From the NCBI RefSeq assembly GCF_023973825.1, contig NC_090124.1:1977501-2041500 (forward strand): a stretch of DNA of 64,000 nucleotides, given 5' to 3'. Under the pieces are notes generated by a model. That model made no database searches, was not told the origin of the DNA, and saw only the letters and a program-made list of their open reading frames with translations. Positions within the stretch are counted from its first letter, which is position 1. The number at the start of each line of letters is the position of its first letter. The DNA comes from Plasmodium brasilianum (taxonomy: Eukaryota > Apicomplexa > Aconoidasida > Haemosporida > Plasmodiidae). Below are positions 29,977-42,150 of this stretch, one piece after another. Position numbers and translations under genes: made by a program.

Positions 29977-30637
29977 AAACGACAAAAGGACAAAAATACA
30001 AATTGACAAAATGGAAAGATGACAAAAAGACAAATGTGTAAAGTAAGATGAAAATACAAATGGACAATTTATCAACTCAAAAAAATGTGTAATATAAACA
30101 CACAAAAGGAAATGTATGACAAAAACCGACACTAAATTAAAAACAAAAAATACAAATAAAAAAAAAAAAATTTACAAAATCAAAGTTTTCAAATCAAAAT
30201 AAAAAGCGAGCATTCACATTTCGCCTTTTTCTCGGAATAACATTATACCCTCATGAGTTTCTTTACTTTGTTTTTACGTAAAAAAAAAAAAAAAAAAAAA
30301 AAAAAGGAATAAAAAGGAAATGTTAACACTTAACACACGGAAGGGAGTAGCAAAAGTTGCAAAATTAGCAAAAAAAGCGAAAACAGAAAAAATATTAAAC
30401 TTATCAAACTTAGCAAAAATAGGAAAAACAACTAAAACATAGAGAAATGTAACTGAACGAAATATAACGAACAATAACAAAAAATAGCAGAATATAATTA
30501 AACATAGCAAAACATAATGAAATATAATAAAACAAATGTAATTATTACAAGCTTATTTAATGAAAAGAATATACACTTAATTCATACAAAATGGTAAAGA
30601 TAAAAATAAAAAATTAAAATGAACGGGAAGGGTAGAA

Positions 30638-30674
<37 letters not shown>

Positions 30675-32294
30675 CATGTATACATATATATTCATAATCA
30701 TGATAATATGTAATAAAAAGAATAAAAGTACATACATATAATTTTGTTATTTCCATAATGTACGCACACATCTGCATGTACATAAGATCTAAGAAGATTA
30801 TTTTTTTCTGTTATTATTCGTCTTCATTAAAAAACAAATAATTTTTCCTTATTTCTACCATATTCTTTTTGTTTTTTGTTTTTTACAAATTTATGCATTT
30901 TTTATTTGTCTAAATTCAATTATCATAATAGAGAATAAAATAAAGAAAAAAAAAAAAAATAAAATACACATACGAACGCACATAAGCGATACATATGTAT
31001 ATGTATGTATATATATGTATACGTATGTACATATAAATACATACATGTGAATGCATATATATATGTATAATAGGTGTACATAAACAAAATACGGTTAACA
31101 CGGGTAATATGCAAAGATTACGAAAATATTACTTCCAATATATACAAAAATAATGAAAAAATAAATCAGAATAAAGCAAAAGAAAACGAAATAAAACTAA
31201 AACGAACAAAAGAGAAAACAAAATTAACAAACAAAATAACGAAACAGAACAAAGTACAACAAAAAAAAAAAAAGAAACATAACATAACAAAATATAACAA
31301 AAAAAAATCAAAGAAATCTAAACTAAAAAAAAAAAAAATTAAATAAAACTAAACAGAATAAAATAAATAATCATTTTGACATTTTGTGCAAAATAATTTT
31401 ACTATTTTTTTTTTTTTTTTTTTTTATATTCTTGAAGTATGCAATTATAAAAAGAGAAAAACAGTTCTCTTGTTATTCCGTAGTCGCATGGTAGCAGTGC
31501 TGCATTATCGCATGCCATACGCACATGAAATTTTAGAAAATTCATGCTCACGTGCAACCTAATTGTAAAATGAGCATACTTAAAAGTTCTTTTTCTTTTT
31601 CTTTTTATTTTGTTTTGTTTCTATTTTGTTACTATTTTGTTTCTATTTTGTTACTATTTTGTTACTATTTTGTTTTTATTTTATTTTATTTTATTTTGTT
31701 TTTATTTTATTTTATTTTCTTTTGTTTTTATTTTATTTTTATTTATTTTAATGTTATTTTTAGAACTCTTTTTCTTTTTCTTTTTCTTTTTGCAAAAAAA
31801 AATAAACAAATTCCATATTAAAAATAAAAATAGTTAACATAAAGCCGATTTCCCATATTCCCCAATTCCTTAAAAAAATATAATAAAAAAGAAAGAGAGC
31901 GTTTTAATACATAGACAAGAAATATTTTTTTAACACAAAATGTGTATTATTTATTTTTTTTTTTTTTTAATTTACACTATATCGTTAAGTGCATTAAAAA
32001 ACTACAAATGTATATTCGAGAATTATAATGCACGCACGTAATTATGTGTACACATATATATATATATATATATATTATACTTATGCATATATTATACATA
32101 CACATATACGTATACATATATTATGCATACCTTTTACATATACTTACATTTGTACATTATGCGCAAATATTACTCTGTATTCATTACTATGGACACAAGA
32201 AGTTTTAATTTTTATGATTATCAAAAGATTTATTTTCCATTACTAAATAAATAGTACTTTTAAAAATTTTACAAAAAATAAGAAAAAAAAGCAA

Positions 32295-32600
32295 ACAGAC
32301 AAACGAATAAGCAAACGAATAAGCAAACGAATAAGCAAACGAATAAGCAAACGAATAAACAAACGAATAAGCAAACGAATAAGCAAACGAATAAGCAAAC
32401 GAATAAGCAAACGAATAAACAAACAAACAAACAAACAAACAAACAAACAAACGAATAAACGAACAAACGAATAAACAAACAAACGAATAAACAAACAAAC
32501 GAATAAACAAACAAACGAATAAACAAACAAACGAATAAACAAACAAACGAATAAACAAACAAACGAATAAACAAACAAACGAATAAACAAACAAATAAAT
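32295..32600. repeat. Compound array: 12-bp GAATAAGCAAAC then 16-bp AAACAAACAAACGAAT
   Basis: From about 32295 to 32420 the unit is GAATAAGCAAAC (12 bp). After an AAAC run it changes to AAACAAACAAACGAAT (16 bp), with CGAAT at 32468, 32484, 32500, 32516, 32532, 32548, 32564 and 32580. Both units are built from AAAC and GAAT words. Reverse frames read Leu/Phe/Val/Cys strings. Confidence 0.92.
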
Positions 32601-33185
32601 AAACAAATAAATAAATACACAATTATATAAATATATATAAAAACTTCCATTTTTAATTCAATATTTAAGCACATTTCCCATGTGTTAATACGGTATTCGT
32701 ACATTTTTATTTAAGATAATTTTATAAAGTGCGAATGCACATATAATATACATATTTATGAAGCATTATGTTTAAAATAACGTCGATTTGAAAGCACAAG
32801 GTCAATTTTGTGGTAATTTATAGAAATTTCTTTAACGGCTGACATATATAGCTTCCAAGTACTGGGTACACGTGTATGTGTTATATGAACATTCATATGT
32901 ATATCTAATACCCACATGCATACATATGCCCATACACACATACAAAAGTAACACGTACATACATGGCTCTCGTACGAGTACCTTTAACTTCTTACGCATG
33001 CTTGATGCAAACAAACATAGAATAGTGTTTCCACAAAGAAATAGTTTGTTCCTTCTGGGCTCTGTTTACATACTTAAGGAAAGCCTTCTTCGTTTGTTTT
33101 ACCTCGCCCATTTGTATAGTCGATTAATGCTGATGCACATTTTAAATTCGCATTTTTTGCTGTATTTATCTGTACTGTAACTGCT

Positions 33186-33377
33186 ATTTTACCTGCACAT
33201 TAACTACTATTTTACCTGCGCATTAACTACCATTTTACCTGCGCATTAACTACTATTTTACCTGCGCATTAACTACTATTTTACCTGCACATTAACTACT
33301 ATTTTACCTGCGCATTAACTACTATTTTACCTGCACATTAACTACTATTTTACCTGCACATTAACTGCTAATATACC
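33186..33377. repeat. 23-bp tandem upstream of SAS-6
   Basis: The unit ATTTTACCTGCGCATTAACT plus ACT (variants with GCACATT and a final GCTAAT) repeats about eight times, ending about 310 bp before the SAS-6 ATG. It is much richer in GC words than its surroundings. Confidence 0.88.
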
Positions 33378-33689
33378 TGCGCACACTCATATAAATGTAT
33401 GTGCTTGCCACTGCGAAACTGTGAGCGTAGGGTGTTGAAACGTTAAGCAGTCCAATGGAATGCATAGTGAAGCATGCAAAAAAGTAATGAACAACTTGGA
33501 TTAAATAATTTAGACGGTAAGTGAAAATAAGAGCGATATAATAAAAGCAGCAGAAAAGCGGGAAGTAATAGGAATAGGGATAATAGTGATACTAGTAGTG
33601 TACATGCGATAAATGTGAAGGCCTTGTTAAAATTGTGTTATAATGAAAAGTATGTTAATAGCATAGAAAAAAGAAGTAATTAGAAAAGC

Positions 33690-36600
33690 ATGAATACTGT
33701 GTATAATTACAGTGAATGCTCGTTTTCAAATGTAGAGGACACAAAAACAAATGCAAATGCAAGCACAATTACAAATACATACACAAAAACAAATACAAAC
33801 ATAAGCTCTAATACAAGCACTAACACAAATATAGGCAATAATACAAATACTACTATAAACACAAATCCAAATAACTACAGCGCTGTTAGTTCCTCTTCAG
33901 GTTATGATAACTATTTTGAAGGCATCGAAAAACGAACTGATTCTATAAACATCACCAATGAGAGTTATATGTACTGGTCAAGTCTGAACAGCGCGGAAAA
34001 TAATCCTGTACAGAACAGTACTGCACAGAGTAGTACTGCACAGAGTAGTACTGCACAGAGTAGTACTGCACAGAGCAATACTGTACAGAGCAATACTGTA
34101 CAGAGTAAGGCAAAAGGAAATTATGAAGATATCAATAATCATAAAGTGAACATAATGTTGAACTATAACAATAATAATATTAGAAACAATAAAGAGTTAG
34201 CAATAAATGTAAAAGACAGTATCGCACCGAATGACTCGCATCATATTAGTAGCGGTAACAGTAATGGTAATGCTAATGGCTGTGGCAATGATTGTGATAG
34301 TTCCGATGCGCCGAACTGCCTACAGCTGTACAACAACATAGATATGAGCTTTATTTATAACAAGTACGATAAGAATGGTCTGATATACTGCAAAAGGATT
34401 AAGTTCCACTTGAAGGATGAACGAAATAATGACTATGTGGTTGATTATTTAATTGTAAAACTAAACACACTAAAAACTGGGTCAGGAAAACAATACATGC
34501 GTTTAGAATTATCTGATGATAAGAATGAATCATTTTTTTATTATTTAGATTTATTTGAAGAAAATTATGAAAAGATAAAAAAAGAGCAAAAGTTAGTTAT
34601 CAATTTTAATTTATTCCCCTTTAAGTTTATTGACTTGTTGGAGGAATGTGTACTTGAGAGTGAGCAATATGAAGATGTAGATGATCAGAGATTAAATGCG
34701 GTGTTGGTATTGGAAAGTAAGTCTACTCCAGAAACTAATAACTACGGTACAAATAACGATTCAGATAAGTTTTATCCCAGCTACGGGAATAGTGGTAGTA
34801 ACTATAGAACAGATAGGCAAGCCAAACAAGATTGGCAAACGAGACAGGACGAGAAGCGGAATGGGCATCCCGAAAATGCAACCCTTAACCTAGTAGAAAT
34901 AAATCAGTTTAAGGAACTTACTCATCTTTCTTTAATATTAAAAAGAGCGGACGACGAGAATGTGATAAAGTATTTGTGCAATAACATGAAATATATAAAA
35001 GAATACAATGACGAAGTAATAAAAAAGCTAAATGATGAAATAATTAATAACAGTAATAATAATAAACAAATAAAAGCACTTGAAAATACTATAGGAAATA
35101 TGAAAGACAAAATGAAGGCTCTAAAATGCGATTTTAGTAATACGTTAAATAATGATATAAACAATTTAAAAGAAGAACATCAGAAAGTTATAGAACGAAA
35201 GGAAGAGAAATTTAATTTAGAATATGAAGAATTAAAGAAAGATTTAGAAAATTTTAAAAATAAATATAATGAATTAAATACGCTAAAAGAAGAGCATGAA
35301 AAACATATATCCACCTTAAATAGTAAAATGAAATTGGTAAAAAATGAATTAGATGAAAAAAACATAAATTTTTTTAAACTAATAAAGGAAAAAGAAAATT
35401 TAGAAAATGAAAAAAAGGAGTTAGAAAATTTTAAAACTACATTTACTATAGAATACAATAATTTAAAAAGTAAATATGAAAAAGAATGTGAAAGTAATAT
35501 TTCTCAAAATTCTAGTTATGAAAGCATAAAAATGAGTAATACTACACTTGAAACGGAATTAAAAAAATATAAAGATAGAAATAGTAAATTGGAAAAAGAA
35601 ATTAATATTGCTATTGATGAAATAAACAAAGGTAATGATATTATTACCAAGTTACAAACTCAACTCAAAAAAATGAAAGACAAACTAAAAACAAAAACTA
35701 TCGAACATGTCAACATTGAAAAGGTCAGTTCACAAAATGTAAATGAAATAACCAAACTGCAAAAAGAACTCAATAGTTTGCAAACAAAACTCAGTGAAAA
35801 GAATTCAGCCGAGCAAGTTCTCAGAAGAGAAATTGACAATTTGCAGCGAAGGAATGAGGAAATCGTCAAGGAGCTCAACATATCCCGAGAGGGTTAGTGC
35901 CTACAGGGGAAGAAAAAAAATAAGAAGCAAAAAAAATTAGAAACAAAAAATTGCCTCCCTTCTACTGCTTAAATCGGTTGTTCTAGGGGCACTCTTAGCA
36001 TGCACTTCACGTGTATCTACATGTGTGCATTTGTATGTATATACGTACTCCTCATCGTGTACATGTATATGTATATGCACATATACACATACTAATATCT
36101 ATACCCATTCCTGTACACAAAAACATATGCGTGTGCAAATTTCCCGCTGCAGTCAACCTGAGGCTTAACAAAGAAATTACAAACAACAACTTGGATGTAT
36201 ATACTGCTAAAATGAATAACATGGGAGGACCCCCCAATGTTTTACCAGGTAAAATAAGCTCAACTGAAGCATCTTCGCAATTAAATATTGTGAGATAATG
36301 CAAAGGTCTTTGGCTCATTTATGCGCACATTTGTATTCCGTTTTGCTTTATATATGTACCCATTTCCATTTCCTTTTGCTCCATTTTGTTTTTACCCTTT
36401 CTGCTGTGCTTCCACTTAAGGAACGAATTTTCGCGTTGACACGAACTTACTCGATACAGATCTCTTTACCAAATTAAAAGCAAATTTGAAAAACTCTTCT
36501 CCTCCGAATTGTATGCCTGCATATGCAATGGACAAGTAAGGAAACAAAAACATGTTTTTGTAAATTATGCACGAAAAAAAAAAAAAAAAAGAACATCCTC

Positions 36601-36896
36601 CAATTCATCTCATATATTTTTTCAAATTGCATATTCTTCCCCTCTTCGTTTTACTCCTTAGCAATATGAACAATTTAAATCTAATAAATGGAAAAATAGA
36701 CACACTTGGTAAATAAGAAGCGAAACAATGATAATTATAAAAATAGAATTTTTCCTGGATTATATGAGCATTAATTGCGTAATGTTCATGCAGTCTTATC
36801 CCAATATTTAAAATATTTTTTTTCGTTTTTTCCATTTTGACAGATATCAGTGATCGGTACAACAAGCCCGTGAAATTTATCCCCCCTGGGATTTAG
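33690..36896 (+). CDS. SAS6: SAS-6, basal-body/centriole cartwheel protein
   Basis: Exons 33690-35892, 36153-36248, 36421-36535, 36662-36708 and 36844-36896 join in phase (837 aa). SAS-6 dimers oligomerise into the nine-fold cartwheel that templates centrioles and basal bodies; in Plasmodium it is needed for male gamete flagella. After a Thr/Asn-rich leader with AQSST repeats (about 110-135), residues about 225-420 form the SAS-6 head: KRIKFHLKDERNNDYVVDY, YMRLELSDDKNESFFYYL, LVINFNLFPFKFIDLLEEC, and the PISA motif LNLVEINQFKELTHLSL. A long coiled coil follows (about 425-735), then a short Pro/Asn-rich tail from the four small exons ending VKFIPPGI. The long N-terminal extension is absent from human SAS-6, which begins close to the head. 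The stop faces COQ2 across 878 bp. Confidence 0.95.
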
Positions 36897-36907
36897 TATT
36901 TGACCAC

Positions 36908-36942
<35 letters not shown>

Positions 36943-37774
36943 CCTCTTCTTTTTTAATATTTCGCGTTTTATATTGACCTTTTAATTTAATTAAATTATT
37001 CATTCATTTGTGCCAGTTGATATTTCGTAATGGTCAAGCTGTCCCATTTTTCGTAATTTCATTATGTTTATCTTTGCCTCTCATTGCTTCGCCTTTGCGA
37101 TGCTTTTGTGTTTCCCATGCTTCTTCTTTGTTTCCTATTTAAGCTTATTTGCATATGCCCTTAATTTATATTTGCGCAGTTAGCATGTACACCAATAGGG
37201 GAAAACTTTAAAACTATATATTTATTTATCCATTTATCAACCTACCTATTTATCCGTGTATATATTTATCCATATGTCCATTTCTTCTTTTATTTTATAT
37301 TATATATATTTTTTTTTTTTTCTGCTGTTTCTTTTTAAGTATGTATAAGAGCAACTTCCGTTCATTGTTACCTCGTAAGTAAATGTTTGGTAAAAAGGCC
37401 TGCAAGCATGCACACGTGTAGGTACGCTTGTACGTAATACTTTTTTGATTGCTTTGCATGCAAAATATGAAACCATAGTGATTTAACGTTTCTGGAAGAG
37501 GGGAAAAAAAAGGGAATAATAGAAGCGCTGTTAGAAATATACACTTTACGAAAGCGTAGTTTGATAGACAAAACGAACAGTGCTGTAAAGGTTTGAGATG
37601 GGAGTTGCTTGTTTATATATTAAGCGTAGTACTATGCGCGGTATGCTCAGTAGAAAAAAAGAATTACCACAGATGCTAATTTTTTTTCGTCTATCTACTA
37701 GGGGAGCATAATAATGTAGGTGTGGATTGTGCAATTTATTCTGGGTAATCATTAATACTAGGTCGTGGTTTCTA
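36897..37774. other. Convergent intergenic region between SAS-6 and COQ2
   Basis: Contains the two 3' ends. A poly-T of about 30 bases starts at 36911 and another run lies near 37310. No coding sequence or structured RNA is seen; the frames present are short and compositional. Confidence 0.7.
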
Positions 37775-39499
37775 CTATGCCTCTACTCCTACTTGGATGC
37801 CATCCCCTTCCCTATGGAGTTCCTTCTTGTGCAGTTCGCACATTTTTGCAAATAAAGCTGAGAGTGCGATTAGAAGTAAGAAGTATTTGCTCTTTTTAAA
37901 AAAATTCATACATTCCTGTTTGTCATCTATGGAAATATTACTAATACTGTAATATAAATAGAGGACGTTACATGTAGATAGAATATAGTAAGAGTAGTGT
38001 ATATTGAAGAGGTAAGCAGAGAGATAAAATAAGTAAGTCATATGTAAAGCCAACAATTTTGAATTTTTTAAAGTATTCTTATTCCATTTTATAGCTAACG
38101 ATCTTAAATTTAATTTTATGTCATCTTGTTTATCTTGATATGCATATATTGTATCATATATAATAGTTAAGTAACATAAGGGTAAAAAACTTAAAGTAAG
38201 TGGAAGTATATTTTCAACTAAATTTATATTAATACTTGAGGATATGAAGAAGCCAAGATTAAATGTAAAAGATAGATATACCTGAGCATAATATGTAATT
38301 CTCTTTAATAATGGATATGTGATAATAAAAATGGTTGATATTAAACCTGTACATACTGTTTGGTAATCAAATTGAAATAATGTTAAAAGAGATATACATC
38401 CATGTATACACATATATGTTATAGCTGTCCGAATACTCATAGTTTCATTTGCTAACGGTCTATTTTTTGTTCTTTCGACGTGCTTATCAAATTTCCTATC
38501 AAACAAATCATTTATAATACAACCTACTATTCTACTATTAATACTCCCAATTAGAAAAAGAGCAATGTTATTCCCTATTTCTTTTATTGCTTCCCATCTC
38601 AGTTCATAATTATTATTAATATGTATAATTAAATTGTTCATGTCGTATGTTAAAATGTATCCGTATAGTGCTGAATAAAACAGTAAATAAAACCCTGTGG
38701 GGATATTCATTCTTGACAGTATTATATAATTTTTTAAATTTGTTTTAATCATATCGGTAAAATTGTAGTTAGACCATATGTGTTTGTTCTTCCTTCTATT
38801 ACTGTTCTCTCCATGCACAGAGGAATAACAACTCCTTATGATCTTATTTGTATTATGCTTTTCTAAAACGAGAGGAAGATGTTTTAATTCTAAATTCCTC
38901 CCTATGAGGACAAACATATTATGATACATACTAGGCTTCATCGTCCTCATCGATTTACCCAATTTTAACATGTCCACATTTTTTCCTTTACTAAAGAGAT
39001 AAAACGTTTGGTAGCTAAGATAATTTTCTCTTCCCCCCTTTGATGCTACCTCCGTCGGGAAGAGGCCATTCTTTTCCTTCTCTGGATAGCGACCATACTT
39101 TTTATTCTCTGCATATCGGCCATACTCTTTATTCTCTGAATAGCGGCCATATTTTTTATTCTCTGGATAGCGACCATATTCTTTATTCTCTGCATATTGG
39201 CCATACTCTTTATTCTCTGAATAGCGGCCATATTCTTTATTCTCTGGATAGCGACCATATTCTTTATTCTCTGCATATTGGCCATACTCTTTATTCTCTG
39301 CATATCGGCCATATTCTTTATTCTCTGCATATCGGCCATACTCTTTATTCTCTGCATATCGGCCATACTCCTTATTCTCTACATAACGACCATATTTTTT
39401 ATTCTCTACATAATGACCATACCCTTTCTCCTCTACATAGAGAACATTCCCTTTCTTAACTAAACTTTTAAAATTCCTAATACACTGCCGCTTATTCAT
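37775..39499 (-). CDS. COQ2: 4-hydroxybenzoate polyprenyltransferase (COQ2)
   Basis: A single-exon frame of 574 aa from the ATG at 39499. COQ2 is a UbiA-family membrane enzyme of the inner mitochondrial membrane that attaches the polyprenyl chain to 4-hydroxybenzoate in ubiquinone synthesis. Both prenyl-diphosphate/Mg sites are present: NDLFDRKFDKHVE at 330-342, followed by TKNRPLA, and DTIYAYQDKQDD at 449-460. Helices such as GFYLLFYSALYGYILTYD, IALFLIGSINSRIVG and YVLYLYYSI-like stretches give the usual multi-pass layout. The leader is unusual: residues about 27-140 are tandem nonapeptides (YGRYAENKE and variants), placed between the N-terminus and the catalytic domain. The basic first 20 residues (MNKRQCIRNFKSLVKKG) suit a mitochondrial presequence. 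The gene is divergent from the SPX-EXS gene. Confidence 0.95.
   Translation of the reverse strand: MNKRQCIRNFKSLVKKGNVLYVEEKGYGHYVENKKYGRYVENKEYGRYAENKEYGRYAENKEYGRYAENKEYGQYAENKEYGRYPENKEYGRYSENKEYGQYAENKEYGRYPENKKYGRYSENKEYGRYAENKKYGRYPEKEKNGLFPTEVASKGGRENYLSYQTFYLFSKGKNVDMLKLGKSMRTMKPSMYHNMFVLIGRNLELKHLPLVLEKHNTNKIIRSCYSSVHGENSNRRKNKHIWSNYNFTDMIKTNLKNYIILSRMNIPTGFYLLFYSALYGYILTYDMNNLIIHINNNYELRWEAIKEIGNNIALFLIGSINSRIVGCIINDLFDRKFDKHVERTKNRPLANETMSIRTAITYMCIHGCISLLTLFQFDYQTVCTGLISTIFIITYPLLKRITYYAQVYLSFTFNLGFFISSSININLVENILPLTLSFLPLCYLTIIYDTIYAYQDKQDDIKLNLRSLAIKWNKNTLKNSKLLALHMTYLFYLSAYLFNIHYSYYILSTCNVLYLYYSISNISIDDKQECMNFFKKSKYFLLLIALSALFAKMCELHKKELHREGDGIQVGVEA
39073..39430 (-). repeat. 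Coding 27-bp tandem in COQ2 leader
   Basis: On the coding strand the 27-bp unit encodes YGRYAENKE with variants YGRYPENKE, YGRYSENKE, YGQYAENKE and YGHYVENKK, about 13 copies. P, S and A/Q forms recur in the order A, P, S, A, P, S, indicating duplication of a three-unit (81-bp) block. The array is also open on the opposite strand (HILYSLHIG cycles) and in a shifted minus frame (MADMQRIKS cycles). Confidence 0.93.
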
Positions 39500-40687
39500 T
39501 AATACGTTTGTCTTTGTTGATAATAAAGTAAGATAAAACGTAAATGGTGGTAATGCGCGCTTGTGCTTGTCAGGGGTGTGTATGGAGGGTGCAAAAATGA
39601 GGGCACGTTTTCGTTACTGTGAAGGGGTATACGTATTTAAGTATGTATGTATGTATGTATGTATGTATGTATATGTACTCACATACCTCCCGACAAACAA
39701 TTACCCGTTTGTACTAAATAAACACATATCAGAAAATCGCAAAAAACAAAAAATAAATAAATAAAATAAAAGTCAGAAATATTACAAAGGAGACGATATG
39801 AAACAATAATCTTTTCCAACTTTTAAAAAAAAAAAAAAAAAAAGATACAGGACAGGCTTTTCTTACATCATTTTGAATTTGCGCTTCTTTAATTTGTTAA
39901 TCTTCCTTTTGCTTTTGCTTTTGCTTATGTTTTTGCTTTTATTTTTTTTTATTTTTTTTTTTTTAATTTTTCTCAAAAGCATCAACCATTAGCTCGTCTG
40001 CTTGTTCATTTGCATCCTTTTGCTTTTATATTGCATTACTATTTTTAATACTTTTTATTTGTTTCATTTTTTTCATTTTTTTCATTTTTTTCATTTTTTT
40101 CGTTTTTTCATTTTTTTAATTTTTTCATTTTTGAATTCTCTTTGACTACCTGTGTACCGCTTTTATATTCCCCTTATGACAATTTTGCAAACATATTTTT
40201 TTTTCTCCTTTTTAACTCTGTAATTAATGTACTTTTATTTTACATAATTTTCAGCTAAGGGAATAATTTTATGTTTACCTTTGCTCACTCCCTTTGCTTT
40301 GCTTTGTTCTTACAGCTTATAGCCTTTTCCTTATGCGCTTCTTACATACATTTACCTTTTTTTCTAAGGCTTTTTTTTTTTTTTTTTTTTTTCCCTTTTT
40401 TCCCCACCCTGTGTGAATATTAAAAAAGAGCTTAATTTCATTTTGCACACGGTGCAGTGCTGGCAGCTCCTTTTTCAGTAGTACCATTGAAATAGCAGAA
40501 TTGGTCATTTCGTATTGTATATAAACACATGCGTAAACGGACATACGTACATGCATATGCATATATACGTATGTATGAGTATATGTATATACGTGTGTGT
40601 ATGTGGGTGTGGGCGCTCTTGGGCCAGTTCTCACTTATGTAGTACTCTCTCCTTAAGAACAAACTTGATCAATTTATCGTGCCTCTT
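39500..40687. other. Divergent intergenic region between COQ2 and the SPX-EXS gene
   Basis: Holds both promoters. Features are poly-A/T runs, a short ATGT tandem at about 39640-39672, and a degenerate TTTTTTCATTTTTTTCATT tract at about 40060-40125. No exon with convincing content is visible. Confidence 0.65.
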
Positions 40688-42113
40688 ATGAAGTTTGCCG
40701 AAAAGTTAAAACACCTAAAAGTAAAATCGTGGGAGGACAAGTATATAGATTATAAATTTTTAAAAAAAATAATAAAAAGAAAATGTAATACGGAAATAAG
40801 TAGTTTATATGAAAAGATTGATAAAAATAATGAACAGATTCTTGAAGTCTGTAATTTGGTGAGTCCAGATGATATATATGAAAACCCAAAAGAGAAAAAG
40901 AAAAAAAATGATACAGAATGTGTGGATATAGATTACACTTATTTATTCTTTTATGTTTTAGAAAATTATATAGCTATGGTTAAAGAACATTATGAACAAC
41001 AATTCAATTATTTAAATGATAAAATAAATGAAATAAGGTATTTTTTAGAAAGTGATAAAGTAAATCTTAAAGACATGGAAATGTTAAAAACGAAATGTTT
41101 GAACATTTATAATCTTTTCGATATATTAAATAATTATCTGAATATTAATGTTTTATCTGTGTATAAAATTTTGAAGAAAAAAAATAAGAAGGAAAAATTG
41201 TCCACCTCCTTGGACCTCTACCAGAAGTATTGTAACACCTTGCACCAAATTAGCCGCGAGGAGCACTTCAACGTACGCCCTTACATGTGCATGCACACGG
41301 GCATATGTATATGTGTGTGGATATATGTATGAATTTATATGCGCGTCTATATGTACATGTATGTGGGTATGCGCTAACAGTTTATTTCCGATCAATGCAT
41401 CGGGAATACTTGTTTCGTTATTTAGGAGATCATCTCACCAGCTTGCTCCTATTTATGTGTTTTGTTTTTTTGTCCTTTTTTTCAATATATGCTTTTTCCC
41501 CTTTTACTATTTTTCCCTTTTTTATTGCACCAACATCCCTTCATACACACAAATCTTTACAGGAAAAGATCAAGTCGACATATCTGTCTATACAGAAGAA
41601 GAGGGGGAATAACTGTGAAAAACTGGATTTTATAAACTTCAAAATATATATAAAAAATAAGATAGAAAATATTGGACAGTATAGAGGAATCCTTTATATA
41701 TTGTGTGGAATATTAATAACGCTTATTATAAACACAATTATTTTACTTTATATTAATATAAACAACATTAACATTAATGTTATCCTATCAATACTGCCCA
41801 TATATAGATTACTCTACATCTTGAACTTTTTCTTTTTGTTCATATTCGCGTCCTTCCTTTTCATGCAGTTATATGGAGTCAATTTTACGTAAGCCGAAAA
41901 GACAGCATTTAAAGAGAGAGGGGGGGGCCACGCATATATATATATATATATATATATATGGATAGATACACAGACAGATATAAAGGGAAATGAGAAACAG
42001 CCCACAAGTGGGCATCCTATGCATATGCATACACATTTTCATATGCCATATACATGTAGTTATGCATACGTGTGTACCCGTGTGTACCCGTGTGTAACCC
42101 TCTCCCTAGCTCA

Positions 42114-42150
<37 letters not shown>

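Larger units (their letters stand above)
27705..33689. other. Large divergent intergenic region (about 6 kb) with many tandem arrays
   Basis: This separates the starts of the LOTUS-domain gene (minus, 27704) and SAS-6 (plus, 33690), and is the longest gene-free stretch in the window. I find no exon with convincing splice borders or conserved-looking protein. It holds a poly-A of about 55 bases at 28417-28470, arrays at 28281-28416, 29849-29976, 32300-32595 and 33186-33377, and several other poly-A/T runs. A Lys-rich frame at 31074-31346 and TTTTATTT-derived Phe/Leu frames at 31552-31837 are composition artefacts. A structured non-coding RNA could hide here, but nothing is recognisable as tRNA or rRNA. 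Confidence 0.7.

Noticed and set aside
31074..31346. Lys/Asn-rich 90-residue frame
   Set aside because: A-rich composition alone explains it; no conserved-looking segment or splice context.
31440..31560. GC-richer patch considered as a tRNA or snoRNA
   Set aside because: No cloverleaf with anticodon stem and T-loop GTTCGA-type box could be formed; no C/D boxes seen in the right order.
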